The notes: generated from the sequence alone by a model not told the origin. Numbered from the stretch's first letter, positions 8,410 to 17,784 are shown. The stretch is DNA of 64,000 nt from Lachnospiraceae bacterium MD329 (GCA_010206265.1 VIQV01000007.1:28840-92839), one strand, 5' to 3'. A program made the numbers and translations.

Positions 8410-8889
8410 ATGAAACGAACTGATTACATAACGTGGGACGAATATTTTATGGGTATTGCGCTTTTATCGGCGCAGAGGTCGAAGGATAGTAACACGCAGG
8501 TCGGCGCTTGCATTGTGAACTGCGAAAATAAAATACTGTCGCTCGGTTACAACGGTATGCCAATCGGCTGTAACGACGACGATATGCCGTGGGAACGCTC
8601 AGGAAACCCTGTTGACACAAAATATATGTACGTCTGCCACGCAGAACTCAATGCGATTTTAAACCGAAGTTCAGGTTCGCTTGACGGCGCAAAGCTATAT
8701 GTCACACTGTTTCCGTGTAACGAATGCGCCAAGGCAATTATACAGTCGGGCATACGTGAGATTGTTTATTTATCAGACAAATATTGCGGCAATGATGATA
8801 ATATTGCCTCCAAAAAGATGTTCGATATAGTAGGCGTCAAGTACCGTCAATATGAAACCACGGGAAGAAAACTGGAGATAGAATTATGA
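8410..8889 (+). CDS. dCMP deaminase (ComEB-like)
   Basis: The 159-residue zinc deaminase carries the CHAELNAIL motif (H77, E79) and PCNEC (102-106), which bind zinc and act in catalysis. It converts dCMP to dUMP for thymidylate synthesis. The extra CNDDDMPW segment before the first motif is usual for dCMP deaminases, where it helps bind a second zinc or the nucleotide. It overlaps the next gene by four bases (ATGA). Confidence 0.92.
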   Translation: MKRTDYITWDEYFMGIALLSAQRSKDSNTQVGACIVNCENKILSLGYNGMPIGCNDDDMPWERSGNPVDTKYMYVCHAELNAILNRSSGSLDGAKLYVTLFPCNECAKAIIQSGIREIVYLSDKYCGNDDNIASKKMFDIVGVKYRQYETTGRKLEIEL

Positions 8890-9962
8890 AAAAAGCATTT
8901 TTACCGTTATTTATGTGTATAATACTGCTTACGTCGTGCGTGAATCAGACGGCAAAGGAGCAGAAACCGAAACTGCTTAAAGAAATGACTCTTGAAGAAA
9001 AGGTCGGTCAAATGCTGTTTGTGCGTTATCCCGAATTGGAACTGCAAAACCTGCTGATGATAAATCCGGGCGGAATATTAATGTTTGAACGCGATTTTAA
9101 AGGACTGACGCGCGACGAGGTGAAAAATAAAATTAATGCTCTGCAAACTACTAATATACCGCTTTTAATCGGTGTTGACGAAGAAGGAGGTACGGTGGTG
9201 CGCGTAAGCGCAAATCCTAATCTTACCCCTTCAAAATATGCGTCGCCGCAGGAGATTTATAAATCCGGCGGTATGGACGCGCTTATAGCAAACACGGCTG
9301 AAAAGTCGCGTGTTTTGACAGAACTTGGTATAACAATAAACCTTGCTCCCGTAGCCGATGTGTCACAGGACGAGGAGGATTTTATGTATTCACGCAGTAT
9401 GGGTACAGATGCGGTTGAAACGGCGGAATGTATTGAAAATATGGTGCTTACAATGCACGAAAACGGAATTTTGTCGTGTTTAAAGCATTTCCCCGGCTAC
9501 GGTTCAGTTGCCGATACTCATACCGATTCGGCGTCTGATACACGCAGTGCGGACAGTTTCAGGAATATTACTGCGGTTGACGATATTAAAACAGGAGGAG
9601 ATTTTATTCCGTTCAAAGCAGGAATTGACGCAGGCGCAGAAAGTGTGCTTGTATCGCACAACATTGTGACAGCGTTGGATAAGGATAATCCTGCGTCGCT
9701 GTCACCTGAAATACACAGAATTTTGCGTGAAGAGCTTGGATTTGACGGTGTTATAATAACAGATGATATTGCAATGGGCGCGGTGGCTGATATAGAGAAC
9801 GTTTATGTAAAAGCCGTTCAGGCAGGGAACGATTTGCTTATAACAACTGATTATGAAACGGCGTACAACCAGATTTTAGCGGCAGTGAAAAGCCGTGAAA
9901 TCAGTAAAGATACTATAGACAACGCAGTGACGCGTATACTGAAAATGAAGGGACTGATATAA
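8886..9962 (+). CDS. nagZ: GH3 beta-N-acetylhexosaminidase (NagZ-like) lipoprotein
   Basis: The 358-residue protein has a lipoprotein signal (LLTSC, lipidated Cys about 18), so it is probably anchored outside the membrane. The NagZ motif KHFPGYG (200-206) is followed by DTHTDSA with the His/Asp general-acid dyad, and TDDIAMGAV (292-300) carries the nucleophile Asp. It should remove GlcNAc from muropeptides in wall recycling. It overlaps the dCMP deaminase gene, so transcription is shared. Confidence 0.9.
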   Translation: MKKAFLPLFMCIILLTSCVNQTAKEQKPKLLKEMTLEEKVGQMLFVRYPELELQNLLMINPGGILMFERDFKGLTRDEVKNKINALQTTNIPLLIGVDEEGGTVVRVSANPNLTPSKYASPQEIYKSGGMDALIANTAEKSRVLTELGITINLAPVADVSQDEEDFMYSRSMGTDAVETAECIENMVLTMHENGILSCLKHFPGYGSVADTHTDSASDTRSADSFRNITAVDDIKTGGDFIPFKAGIDAGAESVLVSHNIVTALDKDNPASLSPEIHRILREELGFDGVIITDDIAMGAVADIENVYVKAVQAGNDLLITTDYETAYNQILAAVKSREISKDTIDNAVTRILKMKGLI

Positions 9963-9967
9963 CGGTT

Positions 9968-10903
9968 ATGCCAAAATTTAACTGTAGAACAGAATTTATA
10001 CCTGTTTCGGCGGACTTTGTGGAAAGACTTATGCCGTCCGCAAACGGAGCGTATGTAAAGGTTTATCTTATGGCGCTTGCCCTTGGAGTAAAGTCGGAGG
10101 AAATGTCAACGGCTGAAATGGCAGGAAAGCTTAACCTTTTGGAAAGCGACGTTGTAAACGCGCTGGAATACTGGAACAAACTCGGCGCGCTTAAATACTC
10201 ACGGGAACAAGTCAGCTTTGGTTCTGACGTATCCGAAGTGCAGGAGAGTAAGCCTCAAAAAAAGGATATGGAGGAAATCAGGGGAGCAATGACCGAAAAT
10301 CCTGAGCTTGCAGACCTTTGCACGTTATCACAGGAAATACTTGGAAAAACACTGCGTAATAAGGATATTGAAACGCTGTATTGGTTTTATGACGAGCTGG
10401 GTTTATCCCCCGAAGTTATTACAATGCTTTTGGAATATTGTGTTTCAAAAGATAAACGGAATATGAATTATATTGAAAAGGTAGCTATTTCGTGGCACGA
10501 AAACGGTATTGTAACAATTGACGCGGCGGACAGGTTTATAAATAACGAAAAGGAAAAAAGCGGATATTTTTATTCATTAAGAAAGCTTTTCGGTATAGAC
10601 AACAGAAGTCTTTCCAAAACAGAAGAAACATATTTAAAGTCGTGGCGCGATGATTTGGGTATGGACGAAAATATGGTCGGTCTTGCATATGAATACTGTA
10701 TTATGCAGACAAGCAAGCTGTCGTTTCCATATATGAACTCAATCATAAAACGCTGGAATGAACTGGGTATTCATACTGTTCCTGAGGCAGAACGCGACCA
10801 CGAGGATTTTAAAACAAAAAGCAAGCAGAATAATCTTGACGTATATAATGATGATGACTTCAATTATGCTGAGCTTGAAAAGATAATGCAGGATAAAGGT
10901 TAA
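9968..10903 (+). CDS. dnaD: DnaD-domain replication protein
   Basis: The 311-residue protein has an N-terminal winged-helix region (about 1-90) and two consecutive DnaB_2/DnaD C-terminal-type domains (about 110-180 and 205-280), each ending in a MNYIEKVAISWHENG-like or FPYMNSIIKRWNELG motif. DnaD proteins help load the replicative helicase at the origin and during restart. The usual dnaC-like loader does not follow. A strong terminator ends the transcript. Confidence 0.9.
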   Translation: MPKFNCRTEFIPVSADFVERLMPSANGAYVKVYLMALALGVKSEEMSTAEMAGKLNLLESDVVNALEYWNKLGALKYSREQVSFGSDVSEVQESKPQKKDMEEIRGAMTENPELADLCTLSQEILGKTLRNKDIETLYWFYDELGLSPEVITMLLEYCVSKDKRNMNYIEKVAISWHENGIVTIDAADRFINNEKEKSGYFYSLRKLFGIDNRSLSKTEETYLKSWRDDLGMDENMVGLAYEYCIMQTSKLSFPYMNSIIKRWNELGIHTVPEAERDHEDFKTKSKQNNLDVYNDDDFNYAELEKIMQDKG

Positions 10904-10908
10904 AAATA

Positions 10909-10935
10909 AAAAGGCAAGCATTTTGCTTGCCTTTT
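10909..10935. terminator. Bidirectional terminator
   Basis: A 12-bp stem (AAAAGGCAAGCA/TGCTTGCCTTTT, loop TTT) with A/T tracts on both sides sits between convergent dnaD and the DUF378 gene. Confidence 0.92.
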
Positions 10936-10949
10936 AGCATAGTGTAAAT

Positions 10950-11156
10950 TTACGCGTTTGAGCGATGTGTAGTTTTATCTCTGAACAGAAGATTTATGCA
11001 CCAAAGTCCTGCAAGACCTACAATGACATAAATAATTCTGCTTAGCCACGAACCCTGACCGCCGCAGATTGCCGCAACGAAATCAAACTGAAACAAACCT
11101 ATAAGCAGCCAGTTTATCGCACCGATTATAGTAATTACAAGTGATGTGTTATTCAT
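10950..11156 (-). CDS. DUF378 family membrane protein
   Basis: The 68-residue product has two membrane helices (about 7-25 and 40-58) and the family pattern AINWLLIGLFQFDFV with IIYVIVGLAGLW. The family (YuzA-like) is widespread and of unknown role. The start follows an AGGAGAG site. It is a single-gene unit convergent with dnaD. Confidence 0.88.
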   Translation of the reverse strand: MNNTSLVITIIGAINWLLIGLFQFDFVAAICGGQGSWLSRIIYVIVGLAGLWCINLLFRDKTTHRSNA

Positions 11157-11262
11157 AACAATCTCTCCTCTTATATTATTGTATCTTTATTTTTACCTGA
11201 CATCACCGTTTTAAACAAGGTAATATTTTCCTCAAAAAAATAATATACTTAAAAGGGGTGAG

Positions 11263-11682
11263 GTGATGAGGAGAAGGGCTATGATGTATTTTGCGGCTGT
11301 AGTAACTATAATGGCAACCACGCTGGTGTTTGTTTTGTTTGCCAGCGGAGCGGAGGAACAGCGTGAATTTTTAAGGGGGTATGGCTGGGAAGTAACGATA
11401 AAAGCCGTTGAAAAGGCAGATGTCATAATTCCTAAACCGTTTGACAGGGTATATGAGAATTATAATGAATTACAGCTTAAAGCAGGACTTGACCTGCGCC
11501 CGTATATGGGTATGCGCGGAGTGAGGTATACATATATTGTTGAAAATTATCCTCGTGATGTCGGTGAAGATGTGCGCGCAAATGTTATCTGCATTGACGG
11601 TAAGCCGGTGGCAGGTGATATTATGACCGTGAGTTTACAGGGATTTATGCATTCATTGAATTTTTCGGACGCCGAAGAATAG
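11263..11682 (+). CDS. DUF4830-like secreted or membrane-anchored protein
   Basis: The 139-residue protein has an N-terminal membrane anchor (about 6-25) and an outer domain with FLRGYGWEV, IPKPFDRVYENYNELQ and GVRYTYIVENYP, the pattern I associate with DUF4830. The function is unknown. The ribosome site is AAAGGGGTGAGGTG. A hairpin ends the unit. Confidence 0.75.
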   Translation: MMRRRAMMYFAAVVTIMATTLVFVLFASGAEEQREFLRGYGWEVTIKAVEKADVIIPKPFDRVYENYNELQLKAGLDLRPYMGMRGVRYTYIVENYPRDVGEDVRANVICIDGKPVAGDIMTVSLQGFMHSLNFSDAEE

Positions 11683-11687
11683 ATAAG

Positions 11688-11718
11688 GGGTACAGTTAAT
11701 GCTGTACCCATAATTTTT
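11688..11718 (+). terminator. Terminator
   Basis: GGGTACAG/CTGTACCC stem with a six-base loop, followed by an A/T-rich tract ending in TTTTT. Confidence 0.65.
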
Positions 11719-11738
11719 ATGTTAAAACCGTTGTCTCA

Positions 11739-11767
11739 TTGACTTTTTAAGGAGTATATGGTAACAT
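11739..11767 (+). promoter_or_regulatory. Promoter of the JAMM-ThiF-Rrf2 operon
   Basis: TTGACT, 17-base spacer, TAACAT. An imperfect palindrome over 11770-11795 (ATAGTATACCTACATAATAAG) is a possible Rrf2 operator. Confidence 0.6.
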
Positions 11768-11823
11768 ATAAACATAGTATACCTACATAATAAGTATGAA
11801 ATGATGACGGCGGAGGGAAAACA

Positions 11824-12249
11824 GTGGTCAGACTATTGAAAGCCGTTTATGAAAAAATGCTTGCGGCAGCGGTTCAGGGCAGTCCCGAAGAGGTATGCGG
11901 ACTGTTATGCGGAGATATTGCGGACAAGGTTATAAGTGATGTGTATTTACTTGAAAATGCAGAACATTCCGAGTGCCGTTTTTCAGTGAATACGCGTGAA
12001 CATCTGGACGCGGTAAGAGATATTCGCAAAAGAGGTATGACGCCTGTCGGTAATTTTCATTCACACCCTAAGGGTCCGTCAGAGCCTTCTGAGGAGGATA
12101 AACGTCTTGCTTATGACAGGAATGCGGTATATTTGATTTTATCACTTGAAAACACTCCTGTTTTAAAAGCATTTCATATAGAAAACGGTATTGCTGAAGA
12201 AGAAATTCTCGTGATTGAGGAGGGTTTTAGTAATGGAGCTGTCAAATGA
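11824..12249 (+). CDS. JAMM/MPN (M67) family metalloprotease
   Basis: The 141-residue protein has the complete JAMM zinc site: Glu in PEEVCG (E23), then HxHx7Sx2D as H79, H81, S89 and D92. Bacterial relatives (Mec type) cleave the C-terminus of ubiquitin-like sulfur carriers such as CysO. The GTG start follows GGAGGG. The gene overlaps the ThiF-like E1 gene downstream, which supports work on a shared ubiquitin-like substrate. No carrier gene is visible in this window. Confidence 0.88.
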   Translation: MVRLLKAVYEKMLAAAVQGSPEEVCGLLCGDIADKVISDVYLLENAEHSECRFSVNTREHLDAVRDIRKRGMTPVGNFHSHPKGPSEPSEEDKRLAYDRNAVYLILSLENTPVLKAFHIENGIAEEEILVIEEGFSNGAVK

Positions 12250-12988
12250 ACAGGCTGAAAGATATTCACGTCATATAGTTTTAAAAGGAGTAGGCATTGA
12301 AGGACAAAAGAAACTTTTAAATGGGAGTGTTTTTATTATCGGAGCAGGCGGACTTGGTTCACCTGCCGCAATGTATCTTGCCGCGGCAGGTGTTGGAACA
12401 ATCGGTATTGCAGACGCGGACAGTGTTGATTTATCAAATTTGCAGCGGCAGATTATTCATACGTCAAATGACCTCGGACGTGATAAGGTTTTGTCAGCAG
12501 AAGAAACATTGCTTTCCATAAATCCTGATATTACGGTAAATGCGTATTGTGTACGTGTTAATCAGGATAATATTTTGGATTTAATAAGCGGATATGATTT
12601 TGTGCTTGACTGCTCAGATAATTTTGCAACAAAATTTTTAATCAATGATGCGTGTGTTAAAGCTCGGGTTCCGTTTTCCCACGCAGGAATATCAGGTTTT
12701 CAGGGACAGCTTATGACATATGTTCCGAAAGAAGGACCGTGCTACAGGTGTATTTTTAAGGAGCCTCCTCCCGATGGGGCGGTGCCTGACGGCAGGCAGA
12801 CGGGAGTGATAGGCGCGTTATGCGGAGTGATAGGAAGTATGCAGGCAATGGAGGCGGTTAAATACCTGATTGGTGAGGGTGAACTGCTTACAGGCTGTAT
12901 GCTGACTTATGACGCTATGAACGCAGATTTCAGAAAGATTAAATTACCCGAAAAAGTAAATGACTGCAGTGTATGTAAAGGAAGATAA
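12233..12988 (+). CDS. ThiF/MoeB/HesA-family E1-like adenylyltransferase
   Basis: From the ATG at 12233 (site GAGGAGGG) the product is 251 residues. GAGGLGSP (37-44) binds ATP. C170-x2-C173 and C245-x2-C248 make the structural zinc site. The loop where ThiF and MoeB carry a conserved Cys reads GAVPDGRQTG here and has none. It should adenylate the C-terminal Gly of a ThiS/MoaD-like carrier. It lies between a JAMM protease and an Rrf2 regulator in one operon. Confidence 0.9.
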   Translation: MELSNEQAERYSRHIVLKGVGIEGQKKLLNGSVFIIGAGGLGSPAAMYLAAAGVGTIGIADADSVDLSNLQRQIIHTSNDLGRDKVLSAEETLLSINPDITVNAYCVRVNQDNILDLISGYDFVLDCSDNFATKFLINDACVKARVPFSHAGISGFQGQLMTYVPKEGPCYRCIFKEPPPDGAVPDGRQTGVIGALCGVIGSMQAMEAVKYLIGEGELLTGCMLTYDAMNADFRKIKLPEKVNDCSVCKGR

Positions 12989-12990
12989 AA

Positions 12991-13419
12991 ATGAAAATTT
13001 CGACTAAAGGAAGATATGCGGTAAGACTGATGTTTGATATAGCCGCAAATTCAAATGGTGAAAATGTGTCGCTTAAAGATATTTCAAAACGTCAGGACAT
13101 ATCGCTGAAATATCTGGAACAGATTGTAAATACTTTGAGCAAAGCCGGACTTTTAAAAAGTCAGCGCGGCGCGCAGGGCGGATATAAAATGACGAGAAAA
13201 CCCGAGGAATATACAATCGGCGATATTTTGCGCGTAACAGAAGGAGAAATGGCTCCAGTATCGTGTCTGGAGGACAGTGTGAATGTTTGTCCGAAAGCGG
13301 AGGTTTGTCCTACGCTGAAATTCTGGACAGGTCTTTATAAAACTATAACCGATTATATTGACAGTACGACAATAGCCGACCTTATGGAAAACGACGGTGA
13401 TACAGGGTATTTCATTTAA
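12991..13419 (+). CDS. Rrf2-family transcriptional regulator, Fe-S type
   Basis: The 142-residue protein opens with MKISTKGRYAVRLMFDIA, the standard Rrf2 winged helix, and has three Cys (92, 100, 106) in the region where IscR binds a [2Fe-2S] cluster. It probably senses iron-sulfur or cysteine status and may control this operon or isc/suf genes elsewhere. It follows the E1 gene by two bases. Confidence 0.92.
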   Translation: MKISTKGRYAVRLMFDIAANSNGENVSLKDISKRQDISLKYLEQIVNTLSKAGLLKSQRGAQGGYKMTRKPEEYTIGDILRVTEGEMAPVSCLEDSVNVCPKAEVCPTLKFWTGLYKTITDYIDSTTIADLMENDGDTGYFI

Positions 13420-13423
13420 AATA

Positions 13424-13455
13424 AAAACCGCCTGCTCAACAGAGCAGGCGGTTTT
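13424..13455. terminator. Bidirectional terminator
   Basis: A 14-bp stem (AAAACCGCCTGCTC/GAGCAGGCGGTTTT, loop AACA) separates the Rrf2 gene from convergent pheT. Confidence 0.95.
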
Positions 13456-13459
13456 GTAA

Positions 13460-15841
13460 TTATCTTAATTGTGCGCCGAGTTGATTTTCAAGGTTTTTAA
13501 GAACTTTATCAAATACCTTTTGTACCTCGTCGCCTGTAAGACTTCTGTCTAAGGCGCGGTAAACGGCGCTGTAAGCAACGCTCTTTTTACCTTCTGGTAT
13601 CTGTTCACCCTCGTATACGTCAAACAGGTTTATGCTTTCAAGCAGTTTGCCCGACGCTTTCTTCACAACCTCTTCAATATCGGCTACCGGAACGGTTTTA
13701 TCAACAAGCATTGCAATATCACGCGTTACTGCAGGGTATTTCGGCAATTCTTTAAATTTAACATCTGTTCCTATATTAAGGAATACGTTTTCAAAATCAA
13801 GTTCACCTATATAAACGGGTGTTTCAATACCATACTTTCTGCCTACAGCAGGATGGATTTCGCCGATTATACCAAGAGTCTTGCCGCCTGCACTGATTTT
13901 AGCGCAGCGTCCCGGATGGAAAGTCGGGTTATCTGTAACTGCCTCGTATTTTACATTCTGCACGTTAAGACTTCTGAACATCTCTTCACAAATGCCTTTA
14001 ATATCATAAAAATCTGCTTTATCACCGTATATACCAATAGTTATTTTAAGCGGTTCATCAGGCAGTTTACCCTCTTCGGTCGGAGTGAATATTTTGCCTA
14101 TTTCGAATAATCTTGCGGCGGCGTTTCTGTAGTTATAGTTTCTCGACAGAATATCAAGCATACTTGCAATTGTGGTTGTACGCATTATTGATGTGTCCTC
14201 GCCGAGCGGATTTGAAATTTTAACTGCATTTCTAAGTTTGCTGTCAGCAGGTACACTCAGCTTATCAAATACTGACGGACTGGTGAATGTATAGGTATAA
14301 ATTTCGTACATTCCCAGTGCTGTAAGAATTTTGTTTATATCGTCCTGCGCTGCCTGTCTGTCTGTTTTCTTGCCGCAGGTAGCCTCGCCTGAAAGCAGTG
14401 TAACGGGGATTTTGTCGTAGCCGTAGAAACGTGCCACTTCCTCTGCTATATCAGCCTCACCCTCAAGGTCGGGTCTGAAGGAAGGCGGTGTGACCGTCAT
14501 TTTGTCAAGGTCAGTTTTGATTTCAAGAGCGTCAAAATATTTAACCATCTGTTCCGTTGAAATGTTTGTACCTAAAAACGCGTTGATTTTTTCAGGACGG
14601 AAGGGAAGTGTTTTCATATCGGTAACATTACCCATAACGTCAATCATTCCGCTTGTATTTTCACCGCAGCCCAGTTCTTCAACAAGCTGACAAGCGCGTT
14701 CAACCGCAGGTACAGTGTTATTGTAATCAAGTCCCTTTTCATATCGTGATGACGCCTCAGTACGAAGTCCGACACGCTGTGCAGTAAGTCTTACGCTTGA
14801 GGCTTCGAAGGTAGCTGATTCAAAAATAACGGTGGTTGTATCGTCCTTAACCTCACTGTTAAAGCCGCCCATTACTCCTGCAATTGCAACGGCTTTTTTA
14901 CCGTCCGCTATTACAAGGTCGTCGTTTGTAAGAGTTCTGTCCTGTTCGTCAAGAGTTTTGATAACCTCGCCGTTTTCAGCTCGGCGTACTATTATTTTAT
15001 TATCCTCAAGGTCGCGCAGGTCAAATGCGTGCATAGGCTGACCGTATTCAAGCAGAACGTAATTCGTAATATCCACAATATTATTAATCGGACGTACACC
15101 GCAGGCACGAAGTCTTTCCTGCATCCAGCTCGGTGACGGACCGATTTTTACGTTTTTAACCATTCTGGCGCAGTAACGCTGGCACTTATCCTTATCAAGA
15201 ACGTCAACACTTATTGTATCCGCAATATTTTCATCGTCCTCTGTAAATTTTACTTCGGGTATAGTGAATTTTTTGTCGAATGTAGCAGCGGTTTCACGCG
15301 CAAGACCGATTATACTGAAACAGTCAGGGCGGTTTGACGTAATTTCAAATTCAACCACTGTTTCATTCATACCGAAAATATCTCTGATGTCCTTGCCGAC
15401 AGGAGTATCATCAGGTAAAATCAAAATACCGTATTCGGGTTCGTAGCCGAGCATATCCTCAGTTATGCCAAGCTCGTCGTGCGAACACAGCATACCGAAT
15501 GACTCCACGCCTCTAAGCTTGCCTTTTTTGATTTTTCCGTCGGGCAGAGTTGCTCCGACAAGCGCGGTAGGAACTATAATTCCTGCTTTTACATTTGGCG
15601 CGCCGCATACAATTTGTAAAATTTCGCCTGTACCTGCGTCGACGGTACAGACGTGCAGGTGGTCGCTGTCAGGATGGTCCTCACAGGTAAGCACTTTACC
15701 TGCAACTACATTCTGCACATTTTCACCCATATTTTCAAAGCCCTCAACTTTAGAGCCTGACATTGTCATTCTGTCTGAATATTCTTTAGGAGTAACGTTT
15801 ATATCCATATAATCGTTAAGCCAGCTCATAGGTAAATTCAT
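13460..15841 (-). CDS. pheT: Phenylalanyl-tRNA synthetase beta subunit
   Basis: The 793-residue protein has the full bacterial PheT layout: EMAP-type tRNA-binding domain (about 39-150), B3/B4 editing domain (about 200-380), B5 domain, class II-like core and a C-terminal FDX-ACB domain ending near the stop. It pairs with PheS as an alpha2-beta2 enzyme. Its ATG overlaps the stop of a P-loop kinase gene that separates it from pheS, an unusual arrangement. Confidence 0.97.
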   Translation of the reverse strand: MNLPMSWLNDYMDINVTPKEYSDRMTMSGSKVEGFENMGENVQNVVAGKVLTCEDHPDSDHLHVCTVDAGTGEILQIVCGAPNVKAGIIVPTALVGATLPDGKIKKGKLRGVESFGMLCSHDELGITEDMLGYEPEYGILILPDDTPVGKDIRDIFGMNETVVEFEITSNRPDCFSIIGLARETAATFDKKFTIPEVKFTEDDENIADTISVDVLDKDKCQRYCARMVKNVKIGPSPSWMQERLRACGVRPINNIVDITNYVLLEYGQPMHAFDLRDLEDNKIIVRRAENGEVIKTLDEQDRTLTNDDLVIADGKKAVAIAGVMGGFNSEVKDDTTTVIFESATFEASSVRLTAQRVGLRTEASSRYEKGLDYNNTVPAVERACQLVEELGCGENTSGMIDVMGNVTDMKTLPFRPEKINAFLGTNISTEQMVKYFDALEIKTDLDKMTVTPPSFRPDLEGEADIAEEVARFYGYDKIPVTLLSGEATCGKKTDRQAAQDDINKILTALGMYEIYTYTFTSPSVFDKLSVPADSKLRNAVKISNPLGEDTSIMRTTTIASMLDILSRNYNYRNAAARLFEIGKIFTPTEEGKLPDEPLKITIGIYGDKADFYDIKGICEEMFRSLNVQNVKYEAVTDNPTFHPGRCAKISAGGKTLGIIGEIHPAVGRKYGIETPVYIGELDFENVFLNIGTDVKFKELPKYPAVTRDIAMLVDKTVPVADIEEVVKKASGKLLESINLFDVYEGEQIPEGKKSVAYSAVYRALDRSLTGDEVQKVFDKVLKNLENQLGAQLR

Positions 15842-16356
15842 TATTCACTCAATCCTTCCAAAAATTTATTTATATCTTTTATGCTTTTCAAAATGCAGGT
15901 ATTTTTACCGCTGTTTTTTTGTTGTTTTATCGCTTTGAGATATTCACGGCGTTTTTTTCGTCCTTTAAAAAATACCCACTTTGCAAATTCCAAATCGAAT
16001 TTTTCGGTACAGCCTTCGCCCATATCGGGACGTGTTTTGCCTTTATACATAAGGCTTCGTTTCCAAGCCTGATAAATACAGGTAAAACGGTTTACATCTA
16101 TGAAAATAATCGTATCCGCTTTTTCAAGGCGTTCATTCCAGTATATATGATGGTAATTACCTTCAATTATCCAACGGTCACGCTCCAAAATGGGTTTAAT
16201 CATTTCTCTTTTATAGTCCCTTGTGCTTTCAACCCAGCCCGGCAGCCAATGCAGGCGGTCAAAATGAGTAGGTTCAATATCGAGTATTTCGCCCATTTTG
16301 CGCGCAAGCGTGGACTTACCGCCGCCCGAAAATCCGAAAATCATTATTCTATCCAT
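15841..16356 (-). CDS. P-loop kinase, FlaR/topology-modulation type
   Basis: The 171-residue protein has Walker A GFSGGGKST (8-16) and the family features FDRLHWLPGWV, WIIEGNYHH and FIDVNRFTCIYQAWKRS seen in adenylate-kinase-like proteins annotated as DNA topology modulation protein. The real substrate is unknown, and nucleotide or shikimate-kinase-like phosphorylation is likely. It overlaps pheT at one end and the last base of pheS at the other, so it is made from the Phe T-box transcript. Confidence 0.87.
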   Translation of the reverse strand: MDRIMIFGFSGGGKSTLARKMGEILDIEPTHFDRLHWLPGWVESTRDYKREMIKPILERDRWIIEGNYHHIYWNERLEKADTIIFIDVNRFTCIYQAWKRSLMYKGKTRPDMGEGCTEKFDLEFAKWVFFKGRKKRREYLKAIKQQKNSGKNTCILKSIKDINKFLEGLSE

Positions 16357-17375
16357 CAGAACTGACCTAAGAAACGCAAATCATTCTCAAAGAATAATCT
16401 GATGTCATTTATATCGTATTTGCCCATTGCTACTCTTTCAAGTCCCATTCCGAAAGCAAAGCCCGAATAAACCTCAGGGTCAATACCGCAGTTTGCAAGC
16501 ACCTTCGGGTGAACCATACCGCAGCCTAAAATTTCAATCCAGCCTTCACCCTTGCACATACTGCAGCCCTTACCGCCGCAGGAAAAGCACGATATGTCAG
16601 CCTCTGCGGACGGTTCGGTGAACGGAAAGTGGTGGGGACGGAAACGAACCTTTGTGCTTTCGCCGTACAGTTCCTTTAAAAATGTTTCAATAGTACCTTT
16701 CAAGTCAGCCATTGTTACGCCCTTATCAACAACAAGTCCTTCTATCTGGTGGAATACAGGTGAATGTGTCGCGTCAAGCGCGTCGCTTCTGTAAACCTTG
16801 CCGGGAGCAATGATTCTAATCGGCGGTTTGGTTTTTTCCATAACGCGTATCTGTATACCGGAAGTCTGTGTTCTTAAAACTGTATTGTCGTTTATATAGA
16901 ATGTGTCCTGAGTATCGCGCGCAGGGTGATTCGGTGGAATATTAAGAGCCTCGAAGTTGTAGTAGTCAAGTTCTACATCAGGTCCTTCTGCTATTTCAAA
17001 GCCCATTCCGATAAATGTGTTTTTTATATTGTTCATTACTTTTGTAAGCGGGTGAAGTTCACCTGTATGCTGTACTTTTCCGGGCATAGTAACGTCTATT
17101 ACTTCTGCTTTTAATTTTGCCTCTTCAAGCTTGGCGGCAAGTTCCGACTTTTTTGTGTCAATGTGATTTTCGATTGAAGAACGAATTTCGTTTGCAAGAG
17201 CGCCGATTTTAGGACGTTCTTCAGCGCTTAATTGCCCCATTCCTTTCAGTACGGCTGTGAGCTCTCCCTTTTTGCCGAGGAAACGTATACGAGCCTCCTC
17301 AAGAGCGTCAATGTCTGCCGCGCTTTTTAACACGTCCAAGGCAGACGTCTTAATTTGTTCGAGTTTTTCTTTCAT
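16356..17375 (-). CDS. pheS: Phenylalanyl-tRNA synthetase alpha subunit
   Basis: PheS is the catalytic class II subunit. From the ATG at 17375 (behind GGAAAGGAAC) the product is 339 residues. An upstream in-frame TTG at 17393 is less likely because it lies within that ribosome site. The N-terminal coiled coil (1-85) is followed by [10 protein letters not shown], the motif 2 region and [12 protein letters not shown] (motif 3). The Cys-rich insert [16 protein letters not shown] is typical of Firmicutes. Confidence 0.97.
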   Translation of the reverse strand: MKEKLEQIKTSALDVLKSAADIDALEEARIRFLGKKGELTAVLKGMGQLSAEERPKIGALANEIRSSIENHIDTKKSELAAKLEEAKLKAEVIDVTMPGKVQHTGELHPLTKVMNNIKNTFIGMGFEIAEGPDVELDYYNFEALNIPPNHPARDTQDTFYINDNTVLRTQTSGIQIRVMEKTKPPIRIIAPGKVYRSDALDATHSPVFHQIEGLVVDKGVTMADLKGTIETFLKELYGESTKVRFRPHHFPFTEPSAEADISCFSCGGKGCSMCKGEGWIEILGCGMVHPKVLANCGIDPEVYSGFAFGMGLERVAMGKYDINDIRLFFENDLRFLGQF

Positions 17376-17432
17376 ATTACTGTTCCTTTCCAAAGTTTTT
17401 TATCGCTTTTTATTTGTAAAAGCGATTGCATT

Positions 17433-17690
17433 AAAAAACACTTCGTCCCTTATTGGGACGAAGTGTGTAAACTCCGCGGTACCACCCGACTTCCGATAAA
17501 TTATCGGCACTCGTTTGTGTGTAACGGCACAACCCGTCATTCGCTACGCACCATACGGTTTCACAAATGCAGCTCCGGAATGAAATTTCAACCTCTGCTC
17601 TTACCGCACAAACTCTCAGCTCAATAATTTATGCTCTCTCCGTGGCGAAACAGTGTCTACTTTGTTCCTTCATAGCCTTTAATATTCAAT
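17433..17690 (-). promoter_or_regulatory. Phe T-box riboswitch controlling pheS-kinase-pheT
   Basis: On the minus strand the leader contains the T-box sequence GGGTGGTACCGCGG (17474-17488). After it comes a terminator whose stem is ACACTTCGTCCC/GGGACGAAGTGT (17438-17466) with a U-tract. A Stem I lies upstream, and a TTC Phe specifier is plausible in the GAAATTTCATTCCGG region near 17575-17595. Uncharged tRNA-Phe should pair with the T-box and prevent termination. Confidence 0.93.
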
Positions 17691-17698
17691 TTGGTTGC

Positions 17699-17727
17699 AT
17701 TATATCACTATTTTTGTAATTTGTCAA
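17699..17727 (-). promoter_or_regulatory. Promoter of the Phe T-box transcript
   Basis: TTGACA, 17-base spacer and TATAAT on the minus strand, a full-consensus promoter just upstream of the T-box. Confidence 0.85.
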
Positions 17728-17734
17728 TACTTTA

Positions 17735-17763
17735 TTGTCATAGCAGAGATTATATGTTATCAT
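17735..17763 (+). promoter_or_regulatory. Promoter of the SLH-GH5 gene
   Basis: TTGTCA, 17-base spacer, TATCAT, divergent from and adjacent to the pheS promoter. Confidence 0.6.
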
Positions 17764-17784
17764 AAAACAAGAGGAGGATAATTT

